64,000 nucleotides of DNA from assembly GCA_022729735.1 (NCBI GenBank), contig DZAY01000002.1, positions 62,001-126,000 on the forward strand, written 5' to 3'. Of this stretch, positions 25,345 through 35,833 are shown one piece after another. Position 1 is the stretch's first letter. Each line of letters opens with the position of its first letter. The position numbers were made by a program, and so were the translations under genes. The notes below the pieces were generated by a model, which worked only from the letters and a program-made list of their open reading frames with translations, ran no database searches and was not told the DNA's origin. Source of the DNA: Helicobacter cetorum (GTDB taxonomy: Bacteria > Campylobacterota > Campylobacteria > Campylobacterales > DZAY01).

Positions 25345-26628
25345 TTATTCAGACTTTAAAAAATTTTTTACTACATCTGTGTCACTAAATGGAACTTTTG
25401 TATCAGCAAAAATTTGATACTCTTCATCGCCTTTTCCAAGAATTAATAATACTTCACTGTTTTTAAGAGATTTTATGGCTTCTTCTATTGCCAATTTTCT
25501 ATCTATTACTATTTTTGCTTTTGAAATATCACTAATTCCTTGGACTATTTCATCTGCTATATTTATTGCATTTTCACTTCTTGGATTATCAGAAGTTACA
25601 AAAATTCTCTTTGCATATCTACTTGCAACTGCTCCCATTTTTGCTCTTTTTTCTTTATCTCTATCTCCACCAGCTCCAAAAACTACAACAATTTCTTGAG
25701 TTTTAAAAGCTTCAAAAATTTTGATAAATCCATCTTCTGTATGAGCAAAATCAACAATAATTAGTGGATTTTTATTTACTACTTCAACTCTTCCACTAAC
25801 TCCCAAAAAATTTTCTAAAGCAACTGCTATCTCTTCTAAACTACATTCTGTTAATAACTTAACACTTCCTATAACTGCCATCAAATTATAAAGATTAAAA
25901 AGTCCAACTAATTCAGAGTGAAAAACGGCACTCTCATTTGCATAATTTACAACAGCACTAATTCCATCATTAAGTGAATAAGCTACAACTTTAAATGTTG
26001 CAGGAGATTCAACTCCATAAGAGTTCGCATTTTTATAGTTAAATACTATATTTTTATCATCTCTGTTTATAAGTTTCAGAGTTTCATCAGCAAAAAAACT
26101 ATTTTTAATTTTAATATATTCATTTAAACTTTTATGAAAATCTAAATGGTCACTTGTTATATTTGTATGAACTTTAAGTGTAAAATTTAAACCTTCAACT
26201 CTTTTTTGAGCAATTGCATGAGAGCTAATTTCCATAATAAAAAATTCACAACCACTATTTTTTGCTAACTCAATATTTACATAATTTTCTAAAAGTGTTG
26301 GTGTTGTTAAACCTTTTTCTCTAATTTTTTCATCATTAATAAAAAAACCTCTTGTCCCACTAAGTGCAACTTTATAGCCTAAATCAAGCAGTGTAGAATA
26401 TATTCCAGCGGATGTAGTAGTTTTACCATTTGTGCCACACACTCCAACTATTTTAATACTATTAAAATCAAAATATGAGTTTAAATCAGATGGATAAATG
26501 ACAGTAGCACCATTCGATAATGCACTATCTATATATTTAGAGTTTAGAGAAGTTACTATAAATAAATCTCCACTTTGAATTTCATTAGAGTTATCACAAA
26601 TTGTATAATTACTGATTTCTATCTTCAA
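25345..26628 (-). CDS. murE: UDP-MurNAc-tripeptide synthetase
   Basis: It adds the third amino acid of the peptidoglycan stem, presumably meso-diaminopimelate since asd and a DapC-like enzyme are present. The P-loop is VCGTNGKTTT, the central domain has the MEISSHA and SDHLDFH motifs, and the C-terminus has VFGAGGDRDKEKR and the DNPR loop that marks diaminopimelate-adding enzymes. The frame is open to 26742, but that part overlaps the TPR gene; TTG 26628 (427 residues) or GTG 26643 is likely. The start is uncertain. Confidence 0.88.
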   Translation of the reverse strand: MKIEISNYTICDNSNEIQSGDLFIVTSLNSKYIDSALSNGATVIYPSDLNSYFDFNSIKIVGVCGTNGKTTTSAGIYSTLLDLGYKVALSGTRGFFINDEKIREKGLTTPTLLENYVNIELAKNSGCEFFIMEISSHAIAQKRVEGLNFTLKVHTNITSDHLDFHKSLNEYIKIKNSFFADETLKLINRDDKNIVFNYKNANSYGVESPATFKVVAYSLNDGISAVVNYANESAVFHSELVGLFNLYNLMAVIGSVKLLTECSLEEIAVALENFLGVSGRVEVVNKNPLIIVDFAHTEDGFIKIFEAFKTQEIVVVFGAGGDRDKEKRAKMGAVASRYAKRIFVTSDNPRSENAINIADEIVQGISDISKAKIVIDRKLAIEEAIKSLKNSEVLLILGKGDEEYQIFADTKVPFSDTDVVKNFLKSE

Positions 26629-27220
26629 CTTTTTTTCTTTCACTAATTTTATCAAAAAGTGCTCTAACATCTTTATCAGCAGAAAGAACAATATTTGCAT
26701 TTTCCAAATAAGAGAGAGCCATCTCTTGAAAACCATTTTCAATTAAAGAGTTTAAAAAATCCAAAAAATCTTCTTTACCCAAAATTATTACTTTTGTACT
26801 AAACATAATATCTTCAAATGCTCTCTTAAAGCTACCTCTTCTATTTACCAACTCTTTGAAATCACTATATTCAATTCCATCACCATATTGAGCTTTTAAT
26901 TTAAGTGATTCACTAAAAATAGACCCAAGCTCGTCTAAACTACCATCAAATGTTTTTATCATATTTTCTAATATTTCATCTGATTCTAAACTATCTTTTT
27001 TAATAATCAAATAGTAGTCAAATAGAGCAATTGCTTCTTCTTCATTATCAAATGCTAAATCACATAACATAGCACCTATTTTTGCTTCTTTATTATTAAA
27101 TTCTAACTCTAGTACGAGTGAATAGTAGTAAATTGCTTCTTTATACAAACGATTAGAAAATAGCATTTCTGCATTTTCTTTGTATCGATTTATTAATCTA
27201 CTTTTTTTATTTAATCTCAT
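26609..27220 (-). CDS. TPR-like conserved protein, unknown function
   Basis: A 203-residue helical protein. Residues 15-75 look like tandem helix pairs of the tetratricopeptide type (AEMLFSNRLYKEAIYYYSLVLELEFNNKEAKIG is the core; only part is quoted elsewhere). The rest has no recognised domain. It lies between nfu and murE with overlaps on both sides (nfu end 14 bases, murE start about 20), so it is translated as part of that operon. Confidence 0.65.
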   Translation of the reverse strand: MRLNKKSRLINRYKENAEMLFSNRLYKEAIYYYSLVLELEFNNKEAKIGAMLCDLAFDNEEEAIALFDYYLIIKKDSLESDEILENMIKTFDGSLDELGSIFSESLKLKAQYGDGIEYSDFKELVNRRGSFKRAFEDIMFSTKVIILGKEDFLDFLNSLIENGFQEMALSYLENANIVLSADKDVRALFDKISERKKVEDRNQ

Positions 27221-27485
27221 TTAATCTATCTTCCATTCCAATAGGTACATTTACCACAACTATATCAGGATGAATATCTATTTTTAGTTGTCTTTCAATA
27301 CCATATTTAAGTGTATTTGAACTTCCTATGCAACCCACACAAGCCCCTTGCAATTGAACATACACAGTAGCACCATTTACATCTATAAATTTCACACTTC
27401 CACCATCTAATGCCAACGATGGACGAATTTTATTAAGTACATTTTCAATAACTGGTTTTAAATCTTCATTACTAAATGGAAACAT
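27207..27485 (-). CDS. NifU-like Fe-S cluster scaffold (Nfu)
   Basis: A 92-residue NifU C-terminal domain. The central block LDGGSVKFIDVNG and the CVGCIGS CxxC motif are typical. The protein delivers iron-sulfur clusters, here potentially to the several radical SAM proteins, IspG and the ferredoxin in the neighbourhood. It is the first gene of its operon; a promoter lies at 27529-27558. Confidence 0.88.
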   Translation of the reverse strand: MFPFSNEDLKPVIENVLNKIRPSLALDGGSVKFIDVNGATVYVQLQGACVGCIGSSNTLKYGIERQLKIDIHPDIVVVNVPIGMEDRLNEIK

Positions 27486-27528
27486 CTATCACCTTTTTAA
27501 AGAGTCAAAAATGATTAAAACATTGTAG

Positions 27529-27558
27529 ATTATATCATAATTTAGAAAATATTGTAAA
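27529..27558 (-). promoter_or_regulatory. Promoter for nfu operon
   Basis: On the minus strand TTTACA (27558-27553), an 18-base spacer and TATAAT (27534-27529) lie 44 bases upstream of the nfu start. Confidence 0.65.
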
Positions 27559-27564
27559 TTTTTG

Positions 27565-27596
27565 TAGAAAAAAGAAGAAGGTGTATTAATTACACC
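27565..27596 (-). terminator. Terminator at the end of the alpha operon
   Basis: On the minus strand GGTGT, 7 bases, ACACC form a short stem that begins at the rplQ stop codon, followed by TTCTTCTTTTTT. It should end the ribosomal transcript before nfu. Confidence 0.65.
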
Positions 27597-27943
27597 ATCT
27601 CTATATAAGCCATAGGAGCAGCATCGCCTCTTCTAAGTCGAGTTTTGATAATTCTTGTATATCCACCATTTCTATCACTATATTTTGGAGCAACTTCATT
27701 TATAAGTTTTTTAACTGCTTCTTTATCTTGTAGCTCTGCAAACACTGCTCTATGAGCATTAAAATCTTGAACCTTTGCTTTTGTAATCAACTTCTCAATA
27801 TAACTTCTAAGCTCTTTTGTTTTTGGTAATGTAGTTTCTATTTTACCAGCATTAATAATAGCTATTGCTAAATTTTTCAAAAGGGCTTTTCTATGAGATG
27901 ATGTTCTACCAAGCTTTCTATAGCCATGTTTATGTCTCATCAT
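27590..27943 (-). CDS. rplQ: Ribosomal protein L17
   Basis: 117 residues, starting [20 protein letters not shown] after a leading M, the L17 signature. It is the last gene of the alpha operon, one base after rpoA, and a terminator hairpin begins at its stop. Confidence 0.97.
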   Translation of the reverse strand: MMRHKHGYRKLGRTSSHRKALLKNLAIAIINAGKIETTLPKTKELRSYIEKLITKAKVQDFNAHRAVFAELQDKEAVKKLINEVAPKYSDRNGGYTRIIKTRLRRGDAAPMAYIEMV

Positions 27944-27944
27944 T

Positions 27945-28943
27945 CTATCCTTTAAGTAAGTCTAATTTTTTTCTTAATTGAGATGCTAAACTCTCAGTTA
28001 AATTTTCATGAGCTGGATAACCAATCTCTTCTAATTTTTCTTTAATTTCTTCTAAAGATTTTTTGCCTAAATTTTTAATTCCAGCTAACTCATCTTCATT
28101 CATTAATACAAGCTCACCAACATAAAAAATTGATGCTCTATCAAGACAATTAAAACTTCTTGCACTTAAATTGAGTGTATCAATTTTTTGTAAAAGTTTT
28201 TTCATCTCTGGATTTTCTTCGTCTCTCTTTGTTCCACCATTTATAGAAATATTAAATTCAGCATCAAATACAGACAGTTGTTTATACATTACAGAAAGAG
28301 CTTTTTTAAAGGCATCAATCGCATCAACCTGGCCATCTGTTAAGATATCAAATACAACTCTTTCAAAATTTGGATTATCTTCGACTAACATCTGTTCTAT
28401 TTCATACACCACTTTTTTTACGGGTGTAAAATATGCATCCATCGGAATAAAGCCATCATCTATAATATCTCTAATATCTTCACTTGGCACATATCCCATA
28501 CCTTTTTTTATGATAATAGTAAAGTTTAGATGGGCATCTTCATTTAAGACTGCTAAATGTATATCAGAGTTAATTACATCAACTTGATTATTACTTAAAT
28601 CTATGCCTTTTAACTCTTTAGAACCATTAAAAGAGTAATCAAGGATTGCTGTATCTGCACCATCTTTAATCTTAAAAATAGCTCTTTTTAAGTTAATAAT
28701 AAAAGTAGAAACATCTTCTAACATTCCTCGAACACTATCAAATTCATGATTTACACCATCTATTTTTATAGCAATAGGTGCAAATCCAACAGAGCTACTC
28801 AAAAGTAGTCTCTTAAGAGGATGAGCTAAAGTAATTCCATATCCACTCTCAAAAGGATAAGCAGATATTTTAACTCTATTTGTTCCTACCGACTCTATTT
28901 CTACATTGGTAGGTGTAAATGGTGATGTAGTTATTTTTTTCAT
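27945..28943 (-). CDS. rpoA: RNA polymerase alpha subunit
   Basis: 332 residues. The N-terminal dimerisation domain has the [17 protein letters not shown] block, and the C-terminal domain has [14 protein letters not shown] and [20 protein letters not shown]. The C-terminal domain contacts UP elements and activators. The position between rpsD and rplQ is the usual one. Confidence 0.98.
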   Translation of the reverse strand: MKKITTSPFTPTNVEIESVGTNRVKISAYPFESGYGITLAHPLKRLLLSSSVGFAPIAIKIDGVNHEFDSVRGMLEDVSTFIINLKRAIFKIKDGADTAILDYSFNGSKELKGIDLSNNQVDVINSDIHLAVLNEDAHLNFTIIIKKGMGYVPSEDIRDIIDDGFIPMDAYFTPVKKVVYEIEQMLVEDNPNFERVVFDILTDGQVDAIDAFKKALSVMYKQLSVFDAEFNISINGGTKRDEENPEMKKLLQKIDTLNLSARSFNCLDRASIFYVGELVLMNEDELAGIKNLGKKSLEEIKEKLEEIGYPAHENLTESLASQLRKKLDLLKG

Positions 28944-28969
28944 TTATATCTCACCTCTAATTTCATTTA

Positions 28970-29596
28970 TTATTTAGAATATAGCTCAACAATTAATCTT
29001 TCTTCGATTGGAACTATAATTTCACTTCTTTCTGGGACTCTTGTAAAGATACCAAATTTTTTATCTAAATCAACATCAACCCAAACAACTATACCCGTTT
29101 GTTTTGTAAGTTCTAAAGCTCTAACTATTTGAGGATTATTTTTAGAAGACTCTTTAATCTCTATTTTTTGTCCAGCTTTTACTCTATATGAAGGAATATC
29201 AACCTTCTTTCCATCAACTAAAATATGTCCGTGAGTTACTAATTGTCTTGCAAATCTTCTTGTAGTAGCAAATCCCATTCTATAAACTACATTATCTAAT
29301 CTTCTTTCCAATAAGAAAATAAGATTTTCTCCTGTATTGCCAACCATTCTTGCCGCTTCTGCAAAAATATTACCAAACTGTTTTTCAGCAATACCATACA
29401 TAAATCTTGCTTTTTGCTTTTCTCTTAACTGCAAGCCATATTCGCTGATTTTACCTTTTCTCTGTCCATGCTGTCCTGGTGCATATGGTCTTTTATCAAG
29501 AGCACTTTTACCAGCAAGTCTTCTCTCACCCTTTAAATTTAGACTAACACCAAGTCTTCTCTCTATTTTTTCAACAGGTCCTGTATATCTTGCCAT
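28970..29596 (-). CDS. rpsD: Ribosomal protein S4
   Basis: 208 residues. Starts [19 protein letters not shown] and carries an S4 RNA-binding domain ([20 protein letters not shown]). It lacks the N-terminal zinc cysteines found in some S4 proteins. In E. coli S4 binds the leader of this operon to repress it; a candidate leader structure precedes rpmJ here. Confidence 0.98.
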   Translation of the reverse strand: MARYTGPVEKIERRLGVSLNLKGERRLAGKSALDKRPYAPGQHGQRKGKISEYGLQLREKQKARFMYGIAEKQFGNIFAEAARMVGNTGENLIFLLERRLDNVVYRMGFATTRRFARQLVTHGHILVDGKKVDIPSYRVKAGQKIEIKESSKNNPQIVRALELTKQTGIVVWVDVDLDKKFGIFTRVPERSEIIVPIEERLIVELYSK

Positions 29597-29605
29597 AACT
29601 TATCC

Positions 29606-29998
29606 TTATACTCTTCTTCTTTTTGGAGGTCTGCAACCATTATGTGGTAACGGAGTTATATCTTTAAACCATAACACTTTAATACCATCAATTGTTCCTA
29701 CACTTTTAACGGCAGTCTCTCTACCACTACCAGGTCCTTGGATTTTAATTCCTACCTCTTTAATTCCATGCTCTTTAGCTTTTGCCATTGCACTTTCTAC
29801 TGCTTGTTGTGCTGCAAATGGTGTTGATTTCTTGCTTCCTTTAAATCCTAATCCACCAGCACTACTCCAACATAATACATTTCCCATTTCATCAGTAACT
29901 GTTACAATAGTGTTATTAAAAGTTGCAGCTATATATACCATACCTCGAGCTATATTTTTTTTGACAACTTTTTTTCTTACATTTTTTCTTTTTGCCAT
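29606..29998 (-). CDS. rpsK: Ribosomal protein S11
   Basis: 130 residues with the S11 pattern: basic N-terminus ([13 protein letters not shown]), then [17 protein letters not shown] and the C-terminal [14 protein letters not shown]. It assembles in the 30S platform near the mRNA exit. Confidence 0.98.
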   Translation of the reverse strand: MAKRKNVRKKVVKKNIARGMVYIAATFNNTIVTVTDEMGNVLCWSSAGGLGFKGSKKSTPFAAQQAVESAMAKAKEHGIKEVGIKIQGPGSGRETAVKSVGTIDGIKVLWFKDITPLPHNGCRPPKRRRV

Positions 29999-30009
29999 TT
30001 CACTTCCCC

Positions 30010-30378
30010 TTATTTACTTTTCGAACCGACAGTTTTTCTTTTGCCTTTTCTTGTTCTGGCATTTGTTTTAGTTCTTTGACCTCTTGCAGGGAGTCCTTTT
30101 CTATGTCTTAAGCCTCTAAAACTTCCTAAATCCATTAAAGCTTTAATATCCATAGCAACTTGTTTTCTTAAATCACCTTCTACTGTATATTTTTCTCTAA
30201 TCTCTTTAGTAATTGATGCTACTTCATCTTCACTCAACTCATGTACTCTTTTATCAAAAGAGATTCCTGCACTTGTTAAAATTTGTTGAGATGTATATAA
30301 ACCAATTCCATACACATATGTTAAAGCATACTCAACTCTTTTTTTACTTGGTAAATCAACACCAGCAATCCTCGCCAT
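30010..30378 (-). CDS. rpsM: Ribosomal protein S13
   Basis: 122 residues, starting [20 protein letters not shown] and ending in a basic tail with [20 protein letters not shown], the S13 signature. It contacts tRNA and forms the B1 bridge. Confidence 0.98.
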   Translation of the reverse strand: MARIAGVDLPSKKRVEYALTYVYGIGLYTSQQILTSAGISFDKRVHELSEDEVASITKEIREKYTVEGDLRKQVAMDIKALMDLGSFRGLRHRKGLPARGQRTKTNARTRKGKRKTVGSKSK

Positions 30379-30381
30379 ATC

Positions 30382-30495
30382 TTATCCTTGTCTCTGTTTA
30401 TGTTTTGGATTAGAGCAAATAACTCTCACTATCCCTTTTCTTTTAATAACTTTACAATTCTCACACATCTTCTTAACAGATGGTCTAACTTTCAT
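30382..30495 (-). CDS. rpmJ: Ribosomal protein L36
   Basis: A 37-residue protein, [20 protein letters not shown] followed by [17 protein letters not shown]. The zinc ligands C11, C14, C27 and H32 are present, so this is the zinc-binding form. AGGAG precedes the start by 7 bases. It begins the alpha segment, 3 bases before rpsM, and follows the attenuator-like region. Confidence 0.96.
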   Translation of the reverse strand: MKVRPSVKKMCENCKVIKRKGIVRVICSNPKHKQRQG

Positions 30496-30521
30496 GGTAA
30501 ACTCCTACATATAATTGGCAC

Positions 30522-30551
30522 AAAAAAATAGGTTTAATGACTACTTAAACC
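30522..30551 (-). terminator. Terminator-like hairpin in the rpmJ leader (possible attenuator)
   Basis: On the minus strand GGTTTAA (30551-30545), 7-base loop, TTAAACC (30537-30531), then TATTTTTTT form an intrinsic terminator. AAAAAATAGG upstream (30578-30569) is the exact complement of CCTATTTTTT (30532-30523), covering the T tract and the last two stem bases, so it could compete with or extend the hairpin. Confidence 0.7.
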
Positions 30552-30619
30552 AACCCTCTAAAAAATTGCCTATTTTTTACTTTTTAAAGGATTCTTCGTG
30601 CAGTTTAAAAAAGGATGAA

Positions 30620-30625
30620 ATTATA
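30620..30625 (-). promoter_or_regulatory. -10 box for the rpmJ-rplQ segment
   Basis: On the minus strand GATATAATTT gives TATAAT at 30625-30620, 20 bases after the infA stop. No clear -35 box is seen, which is common in this phylum. Transcription from here would give a leader of about 118 bases that contains the terminator-like hairpin. Confidence 0.5.
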
Positions 30626-30644
30626 TCAGATTTAATGTAAATAT

Positions 30645-30863
30645 TTACTTATATCTGAATGTAATTCTTCCTTTATCTAAACTATAAGGTGTAAGTTCTA
30701 CCTTTACTTTATCATTTGGCATAATTTTAATATAGTGCATTCTCATTTTACCAGCTATATGACATAACACTATATGCTTATTATCTAATTCAACTCTAAA
30801 AGTTGCATTTGGTAATGCCTCTATAACTTTTCCATCTACCTCAATTACATCATTTTTTGCCAT
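30645..30863 (-). CDS. infA: Translation initiation factor IF-1
   Basis: 72 residues, the usual IF-1 length: an OB-fold starting [20 protein letters not shown] and ending [10 protein letters not shown]. It is the last gene of the first transcription segment, 4 bases after map. Confidence 0.97.
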   Translation of the reverse strand: MAKNDVIEVDGKVIEALPNATFRVELDNKHIVLCHIAGKMRMHYIKIMPNDKVKVELTPYSLDKGRITFRYK

Positions 30864-30867
30864 ATAT

Positions 30868-31626
30868 TTACCCCTCTGAAATAATTTCTGCTTTTTTATT
30901 TACTATTGCTACTGTATGCTCCCAATGAGCCCCTCTTAAACCATCTTCTGAAACCACTGACCATTTATCAGTTAATATTTTAGATTTTCCAATTTTTTGA
31001 CAAATCATAGGTTCTATACAAAAAATCATTCCATCTTTAATTTTTGGTCCTTGATTTGGATTTTTACCTTCTAAATAGTTTGGAATTTCTGGTTCTTCAT
31101 GTGGTTTTCTACCTATTCCATGACCACAAAAACTCTCCAAAGGAACAAAACCTTTATCTCTTATAAAATTTTCAATTAAAAAACTCAACTCTTTAAATCT
31201 CATACCATCATGAATTGCACTAATAGCATACATTAAAGTATCTTTAGAACAATTAATTAACTCTTTATCTTTAGTAGATATTTCTCCAACTCCAACCGTA
31301 ATAGCACCATCTCCATACCATCCATTTAACTCTACACCTATATCAAGACCAATAATATCACCATTTTTCAATATATAATCTGTTGGAATTCCATGAATAA
31401 TTACCTCATTTACAGATGTACATACAGAAGATGGAAATCCATAAAGTCCTTTAAATGATGGTCTTCCACCAAGTGATTTAATAAAAGCTTCTCCAGCTCT
31501 ATCTATTTCAATTAAAGATATGCCTTCATGAACTAAAGTTTCTAAATATTTTAAAGTTTTTGAAACTATTAAATTTGCAGAACGGAGAGCTTCTATCTCT
31601 TTTGGTTTTCTTAAAGCGATGGCCAT
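30868..31626 (-). CDS. map: Methionine aminopeptidase
   Basis: A 252-residue type I enzyme that removes N-terminal methionine. Metal ligands are the two aspartates in [21 protein letters not shown] in [14 protein letters not shown], and glutamates in FCIEPMI and WEHTVAI. Its ATG overlaps the secY stop (TAATG). Confidence 0.97.
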   Translation of the reverse strand: MAIALRKPKEIEALRSANLIVSKTLKYLETLVHEGISLIEIDRAGEAFIKSLGGRPSFKGLYGFPSSVCTSVNEVIIHGIPTDYILKNGDIIGLDIGVELNGWYGDGAITVGVGEISTKDKELINCSKDTLMYAISAIHDGMRFKELSFLIENFIRDKGFVPLESFCGHGIGRKPHEEPEIPNYLEGKNPNQGPKIKDGMIFCIEPMICQKIGKSKILTDKWSVVSEDGLRGAHWEHTVAIVNKKAEIISEG

Positions 31627-32888
31627 TAAAGACCCACCGCTCCAAGAGTGTTGTATTTATTCATATACACTTGAGCTTCTATTTTTCTCATTGTATCAAT
31701 TGCAACTTGAACAACAATTAAAACAGCTGTTCCACCAAAGAAAAAAGGAACACCCATAGCTTTTACTAAAATCCAAGGAAGTGTAGAGATAATTGCTAAA
31801 TATAAAGCACCAGATAGAGTTAATCTACTTGCCACCTCATTTAAAAAGTCTGCTGTAGAAACTCCTGGTCTAATTCCCGGAATAAATCCACCCTGTCTTT
31901 TTAAATTTTCTGATATATCTTTTGCACTAAATACTATTGAAGCATAAAAATATGCAAAAAACATAACAAATATAAATGTAAGTACATTATAAAAATATCC
32001 ATTAGGATTTAAAAAATCACTAATTGCAACTAAATAAGGATTTGTTGTTGCTTGAAGAATTGTAGCTGGAAACATTAAAATTGCTGATGCAAAAATAGGA
32101 GGAATAACACCACTTAAATTCATTTTTATAGGAATATAATTCATAATTCTCTTACTCTTATTTTCCATAATAGTTTTTCTTGAATAAGATATAGGTATTC
32201 TTCGCTCACCAAGTTCTACATATATTATGAAACCAACTGTTGCTAAAATTATGGCTAATATCGCAATAACTACTAAAAAGTTCATTTCACCTGTATTTAC
32301 AAGATTTATTGTCCCACCAATTGCTGAAGGAATAGCCGATACAATTCCTGCAAAAATGATTAAACTAATTCCATTTCCTATGCCTCTTTGAGTAATTTGC
32401 TCACCTATCCACATAAGTAACATAGTTCCTGTAAGCATTGAAATCGCAGATATTGCAATAAATGTTGGCATATCAATCATAACTGCACTCTCTCCAGCTC
32501 TACCTGTTAAACTTTGAAGTCCCATTGAAACACCAACAGCTTGAACAAGTGTAATAGCGACAGTTGCATATCTTATAATTTGCATATATTTAACCATTCC
32601 ATCTCGCTCTTTTTTCATTTTAGCAAGAGTTGGAAATGTAGCAGCAAGTAGTTCCATAATAATAGAAGCAGTAATATAGGGCATAATACCAAGCGAGATA
32701 ATACTTAATCTCTCAATAGCATTTCCACTAAACATATTGAATAGCCCCAAAGCATTGTTTGAGTTACTATCAAAAAACTCTTTAACAATATCGATATTTA
32801 CACCTGGAACTGGAACATAAGCTAAAAGCCTATAAACCAGTAAAAAACCAAATGTAATTAATATCTTATTAAGAAGGCTTTTACTCAT
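31626..32888 (-). CDS. secY: Preprotein translocase subunit SecY
   Basis: A 420-residue polytopic protein with about ten membrane segments, starting with a short cytoplasmic region and TFGFLLVYRLLAYVPVPGV. The cytoplasmic C5 loop has the KRQGGFIPGIRPG motif. It forms the inner-membrane protein channel with SecE and SecG. Position after rplO is canonical. Confidence 0.98.
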   Translation of the reverse strand: MSKSLLNKILITFGFLLVYRLLAYVPVPGVNIDIVKEFFDSNSNNALGLFNMFSGNAIERLSIISLGIMPYITASIIMELLAATFPTLAKMKKERDGMVKYMQIIRYATVAITLVQAVGVSMGLQSLTGRAGESAVMIDMPTFIAISAISMLTGTMLLMWIGEQITQRGIGNGISLIIFAGIVSAIPSAIGGTINLVNTGEMNFLVVIAILAIILATVGFIIYVELGERRIPISYSRKTIMENKSKRIMNYIPIKMNLSGVIPPIFASAILMFPATILQATTNPYLVAISDFLNPNGYFYNVLTFIFVMFFAYFYASIVFSAKDISENLKRQGGFIPGIRPGVSTADFLNEVASRLTLSGALYLAIISTLPWILVKAMGVPFFFGGTAVLIVVQVAIDTMRKIEAQVYMNKYNTLGAVGL

Positions 32889-32894
32889 TAGTTC

Positions 32895-33296
32895 TTAGTT
32901 CTTCCCGCTAAAGCTTACATTTTCATCTTTAATTTTAGATGCCAAATCTTTAGCACTTGAACCAATAAGTTTAATTCTCGAATATGTATTTTTAATTTTA
33001 AATAGTTGTGATAAAACTTCAAAAGTAATCTCTTCTAGTTCAGCAACATGTTTTGCTTTATCTACATTAATTACAAATGGCTTTACTACTTTTGATTTAA
33101 AACCAATTTTTGGAAGTCTTCTTTGAAGAGGTGTTTGACCACCTTCAAATCCTCTTTTTTGTTTTGAACCAGTTCTCGCAGTTTGACCTTTTCCACCTCT
33201 TGTAGCAGTCTTACCCATACCACTACCTTGACCTCGACCAACTCTTTTTATTTTTTTTACACTGTTTTTAGCAGGTGTTAAATTATGTAATCCCAT
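32895..33296 (-). CDS. rplO: Ribosomal protein L15
   Basis: 133 residues, starting [20 protein letters not shown] and with the [19 protein letters not shown] block of L15. It follows rpsE by 10 bases; rpmD (L30), which usually lies between them, is absent. Confidence 0.97.
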   Translation of the reverse strand: MGLHNLTPAKNSVKKIKRVGRGQGSGMGKTATRGGKGQTARTGSKQKRGFEGGQTPLQRRLPKIGFKSKVVKPFVINVDKAKHVAELEEITFEVLSQLFKIKNTYSRIKLIGSSAKDLASKIKDENVSFSGKN

Positions 33297-33306
33297 TTAA
33301 TTCTCC

Positions 33307-33762
33307 TTATCCCTTAATATCGCTCAAAGCACTAATTGTAGCTCTTACAACATTTGATGGATTACTTGAACCAAGTGATTTTGTCAAAATGTCTTTAATT
33401 CCAGCAAGCTCAATTACAGGTCTTGTTGCTCCACCAGCAATAACACCAGTTCCCTCACTTGCAGGTTTTAATATAACTTTACTTGCATTATATTTACTCT
33501 CTACATCATGAGCAATTGTTGAACCCTTTACATTTACATGTACTAAATTTTTAAAAGCATCATCAACAGCTTTTTTAATCGCATCAGGAACCTCTTTAGC
33601 TTTTCCAGTTCCAAAACCTACGATTCCTTTTTTATTCCCAACAACTACTAAAGCATTAAATCTGAATCTTCTACCACCTTTAACGACTTTAGTTACTCTT
33701 CCAATATTAACAATAGACTCTTCGAACTCTTCTCTGTTAATTTTTGAATACTCTATTCTCAT
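33307..33762 (-). CDS. rpsE: Ribosomal protein S5
   Basis: 151 residues. The dsRNA-binding N-terminal domain has [20 protein letters not shown], and the C-terminal part has the [12 protein letters not shown] block. It helps decoding fidelity in the 30S body. It is 11 bases after rplR. Confidence 0.97.
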   Translation of the reverse strand: MRIEYSKINREEFEESIVNIGRVTKVVKGGRRFRFNALVVVGNKKGIVGFGTGKAKEVPDAIKKAVDDAFKNLVHVNVKGSTIAHDVESKYNASKVILKPASEGTGVIAGGATRPVIELAGIKDILTKSLGSSNPSNVVRATISALSDIKG

Positions 33763-33773
33763 GTTTAATAACC

Positions 33774-34130
33774 TTAAAAATTAATTCCGTTTTCTCGCAA
33801 AGCATCAGCAAAAGATGCTATAACTCCATGATAAAGATACCCGTTTCTATCAAAAACAATATTTGTAATATTTTTAGCTTTTAAACCATTAGCAAACTCT
33901 AAAGCTAATTTTTTTACATCATCTCTATTAGGTTTTAGCTCTGTTTTTACAGTTGTAACATATACTAATGTATGTCCAGCAACATCATCAATTGCTTGAG
34001 CCAAAAAGTTTTTATTTGACTTAAATACTGTAACTCTTGGTGAGTCAGAAGTTCCAAAAACTTTAGCTCTAATTCTTGCTTTTCTTTTAGCTCTAAGTGC
34101 TAATTTTCTACTTAATTCATTTGCTTTCAT
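33774..34130 (-). CDS. rplR: Ribosomal protein L18
   Basis: 118 residues with the L18 pattern: basic N-terminus ([19 protein letters not shown]), [14 protein letters not shown], and C-terminal [20 protein letters not shown]. It binds 5S rRNA. Confidence 0.97.
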   Translation of the reverse strand: MKANELSRKLALRAKRKARIRAKVFGTSDSPRVTVFKSNKNFLAQAIDDVAGHTLVYVTTVKTELKPNRDDVKKLALEFANGLKAKNITNIVFDRNGYLYHGVIASFADALRENGINF

Positions 34131-34140
34131 TTTTCAACCC

Positions 34141-34680
34141 CTATTTCTTAGACGACTTACCAGCTTTTCTAATGATTGTTTCATTAGAATATTTGATACC
34201 TTTTCCTTTGTATGGCTCTGGTGCTCTAAAACTTCTAATTTCAGCAGCTACTTGTCCAACTTGTTGCTTATCGGCCCCTTTAATTGCAATACTATTTTTT
34301 TCAACACTAATATCTATTCCTTCTGGAATATCATATTTTATAGGGTGTGAATATCCAAGTTGCAACTCTAACACTCTTCCATTTACAGCAGCTCTATATC
34401 CAACACCATTTATTTCTAATGTTTTAGCAAAACCTGATGTTAAGCCAGTAATTATATTACTTGCCAAAGCTCTATATGTTCCCCAAAAAGCTTTAGAAGC
34501 TTTATCTTCACCTTTTAAAGCAAAACTTAATTTTCCATCTTCAATAGATATACCAACTCTATTGCAAGTATCAAGCTCTTTTGATAGATTTCCTTTTTTG
34601 ATAATCAATTTAGAATCATCCATCACTGTTACATCTACACCACTAGGTATAGCTATTGGTTTTTTACCTATTCTTGACAT
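34141..34680 (-). CDS. rplF: Ribosomal protein L6
   Basis: 179 residues: [17 protein letters not shown] start and the signature [14 protein letters not shown] at the C-terminus. Two L6 domains are seen, at about 10-80 and 90-165. Confidence 0.98.
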   Translation of the reverse strand: MSRIGKKPIAIPSGVDVTVMDDSKLIIKKGNLSKELDTCNRVGISIEDGKLSFALKGEDKASKAFWGTYRALASNIITGLTSGFAKTLEINGVGYRAAVNGRVLELQLGYSHPIKYDIPEGIDISVEKNSIAIKGADKQQVGQVAAEIRSFRAPEPYKGKGIKYSNETIIRKAGKSSKK

Positions 34681-34692
34681 CTCTCTATCCTC

Positions 34693-35088
34693 TTACCATA
34701 TACTACAAAGAATTTCGCCACCTACACTTTGCTTGTAAGCTTCATCATTTGCCATTACACCTTTTGATGTACTAACTACAACTGTTCCATAACCATTTTT
34801 AAATCTTTTAAGTTCTCCAAAACCTTTATAAACCCTTCTACCAGGTTTTGAAATTCTTTTTATTTCATGAATTACAGATTTACCAGAATCATTATATTTT
34901 AAGACCACATTAATAGATTTTTTAACACCATCTTCAACAACCTTAAAACTCTCTACATAACCCTTTTCTACAAAAACATTTAACATTGACTCTACAATTT
35001 TAGAGTGAATAAGTGTTGTTACCTCTTGTCTTCTCATAGAGGCATTTCTAATTCTTGTTAAGCCATCAGCAATAATATCATTAATCAT
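34693..35088 (-). CDS. rpsH: Ribosomal protein S8
   Basis: 131 residues starting [18 protein letters not shown], with the C-terminal [20 protein letters not shown] block. It binds the central domain of 16S rRNA; in E. coli it represses the spc operon. Confidence 0.97.
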   Translation of the reverse strand: MINDIIADGLTRIRNASMRRQEVTTLIHSKIVESMLNVFVEKGYVESFKVVEDGVKKSINVVLKYNDSGKSVIHEIKRISKPGRRVYKGFGELKRFKNGYGTVVVSTSKGVMANDEAYKQSVGGEILCSIW

Positions 35089-35099
35089 TTCTCTACCTT

Positions 35100-35285
35100 T
35101 TACCAGCTAGCTTTTCTAACACCAGGGAGTAACCCTTCGTTTGCCATTTTTCTTAGACATATTCTGCAAAGTCCAAAATCTTTATATACTGATTTAGGTC
35201 TTCCACAAATCTGACATCTTGTATATGCTCTTACTTTAAATTTAGGCTTTTTTTGAGCCTTTGCTATAAGCGATGTTTTAGCCAT
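35100..35285 (-). CDS. rpsN: Ribosomal protein S14, zinc type
   Basis: 61 residues, [20 protein letters not shown], then CQICG and CRICL pairs that bind zinc, and the [11 protein letters not shown] end. The frame extends 10 codons upstream into rplE, but the start at 35285 matches short zinc-type S14 proteins. It overlaps the rplE stop by 8 bases. Confidence 0.96.
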   Translation of the reverse strand: MAKTSLIAKAQKKPKFKVRAYTRCQICGRPKSVYKDFGLCRICLRKMANEGLLPGVRKASW

Positions 35286-35832
35286 TAGCTTTTCCTTTTG
35301 CAAATGGGATTCCAATTTTCTCTAATAATCTAAATGCACTTTTGTCATCTTTTGAAGTAGTAACTATTGTAATATTCATACCATGAATTTTTATTACATT
35401 ATCATATACAACTTCTGGAAATATCAACTGCTCATTAAGTCCAAAGTTATAACTTCCTCTACCATCAAATCCATTTCTTGGAAGACCTCTAAAATCTTTC
35501 ACTCTCGGAAGAGCAATCGAAATTAACTTCTCTAAAAAGTTATACATTCTATTACCTCTTAGTGTAACTTTTACACCAACTGGCATTCCTTGTCTAATTT
35601 TAAAAGCTGCTTCACTTCTTTTAGCTTTTGTAACAACAGCTTTTTGTCCAGCAATCAACGAAATTGTATCTACAACATTTTGAAGTAGTTTATTATCTCT
35701 TGAGCCTTCCCCAGTTCCAACACTAATTACAATTTTTTCAATTTTTGGAGTGAGCATTACATTTGCTATTCCAAGTTCTTGTTGTAACTCTTGCTTAATT
35801 TTCTCATTATAAAGGTTTTTTAATTTCAACAT
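35278..35832 (-). CDS. rplE: Ribosomal protein L5
   Basis: 184 residues from ATG 35832 ([17 protein letters not shown]), preceded by AAGGTG. A GTG three codons upstream is less likely. The L5 block [20 protein letters not shown] and the [11 protein letters not shown] region are present. It binds 5S rRNA and the P-site tRNA. Confidence 0.97.
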   Translation of the reverse strand: MLKLKNLYNEKIKQELQQELGIANVMLTPKIEKIVISVGTGEGSRDNKLLQNVVDTISLIAGQKAVVTKAKRSEAAFKIRQGMPVGVKVTLRGNRMYNFLEKLISIALPRVKDFRGLPRNGFDGRGSYNFGLNEQLIFPEVVYDNVIKIHGMNITIVTTSKDDKSAFRLLEKIGIPFAKGKANG

Positions 35833-35833
35833 A

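Noticed and set aside
29337..30071. Long plus-strand frame of 244 codons opposite rpsD and rpsK
   Set aside because: Shadow of highly biased ribosomal genes; no ribosome binding site and no recognisable protein.
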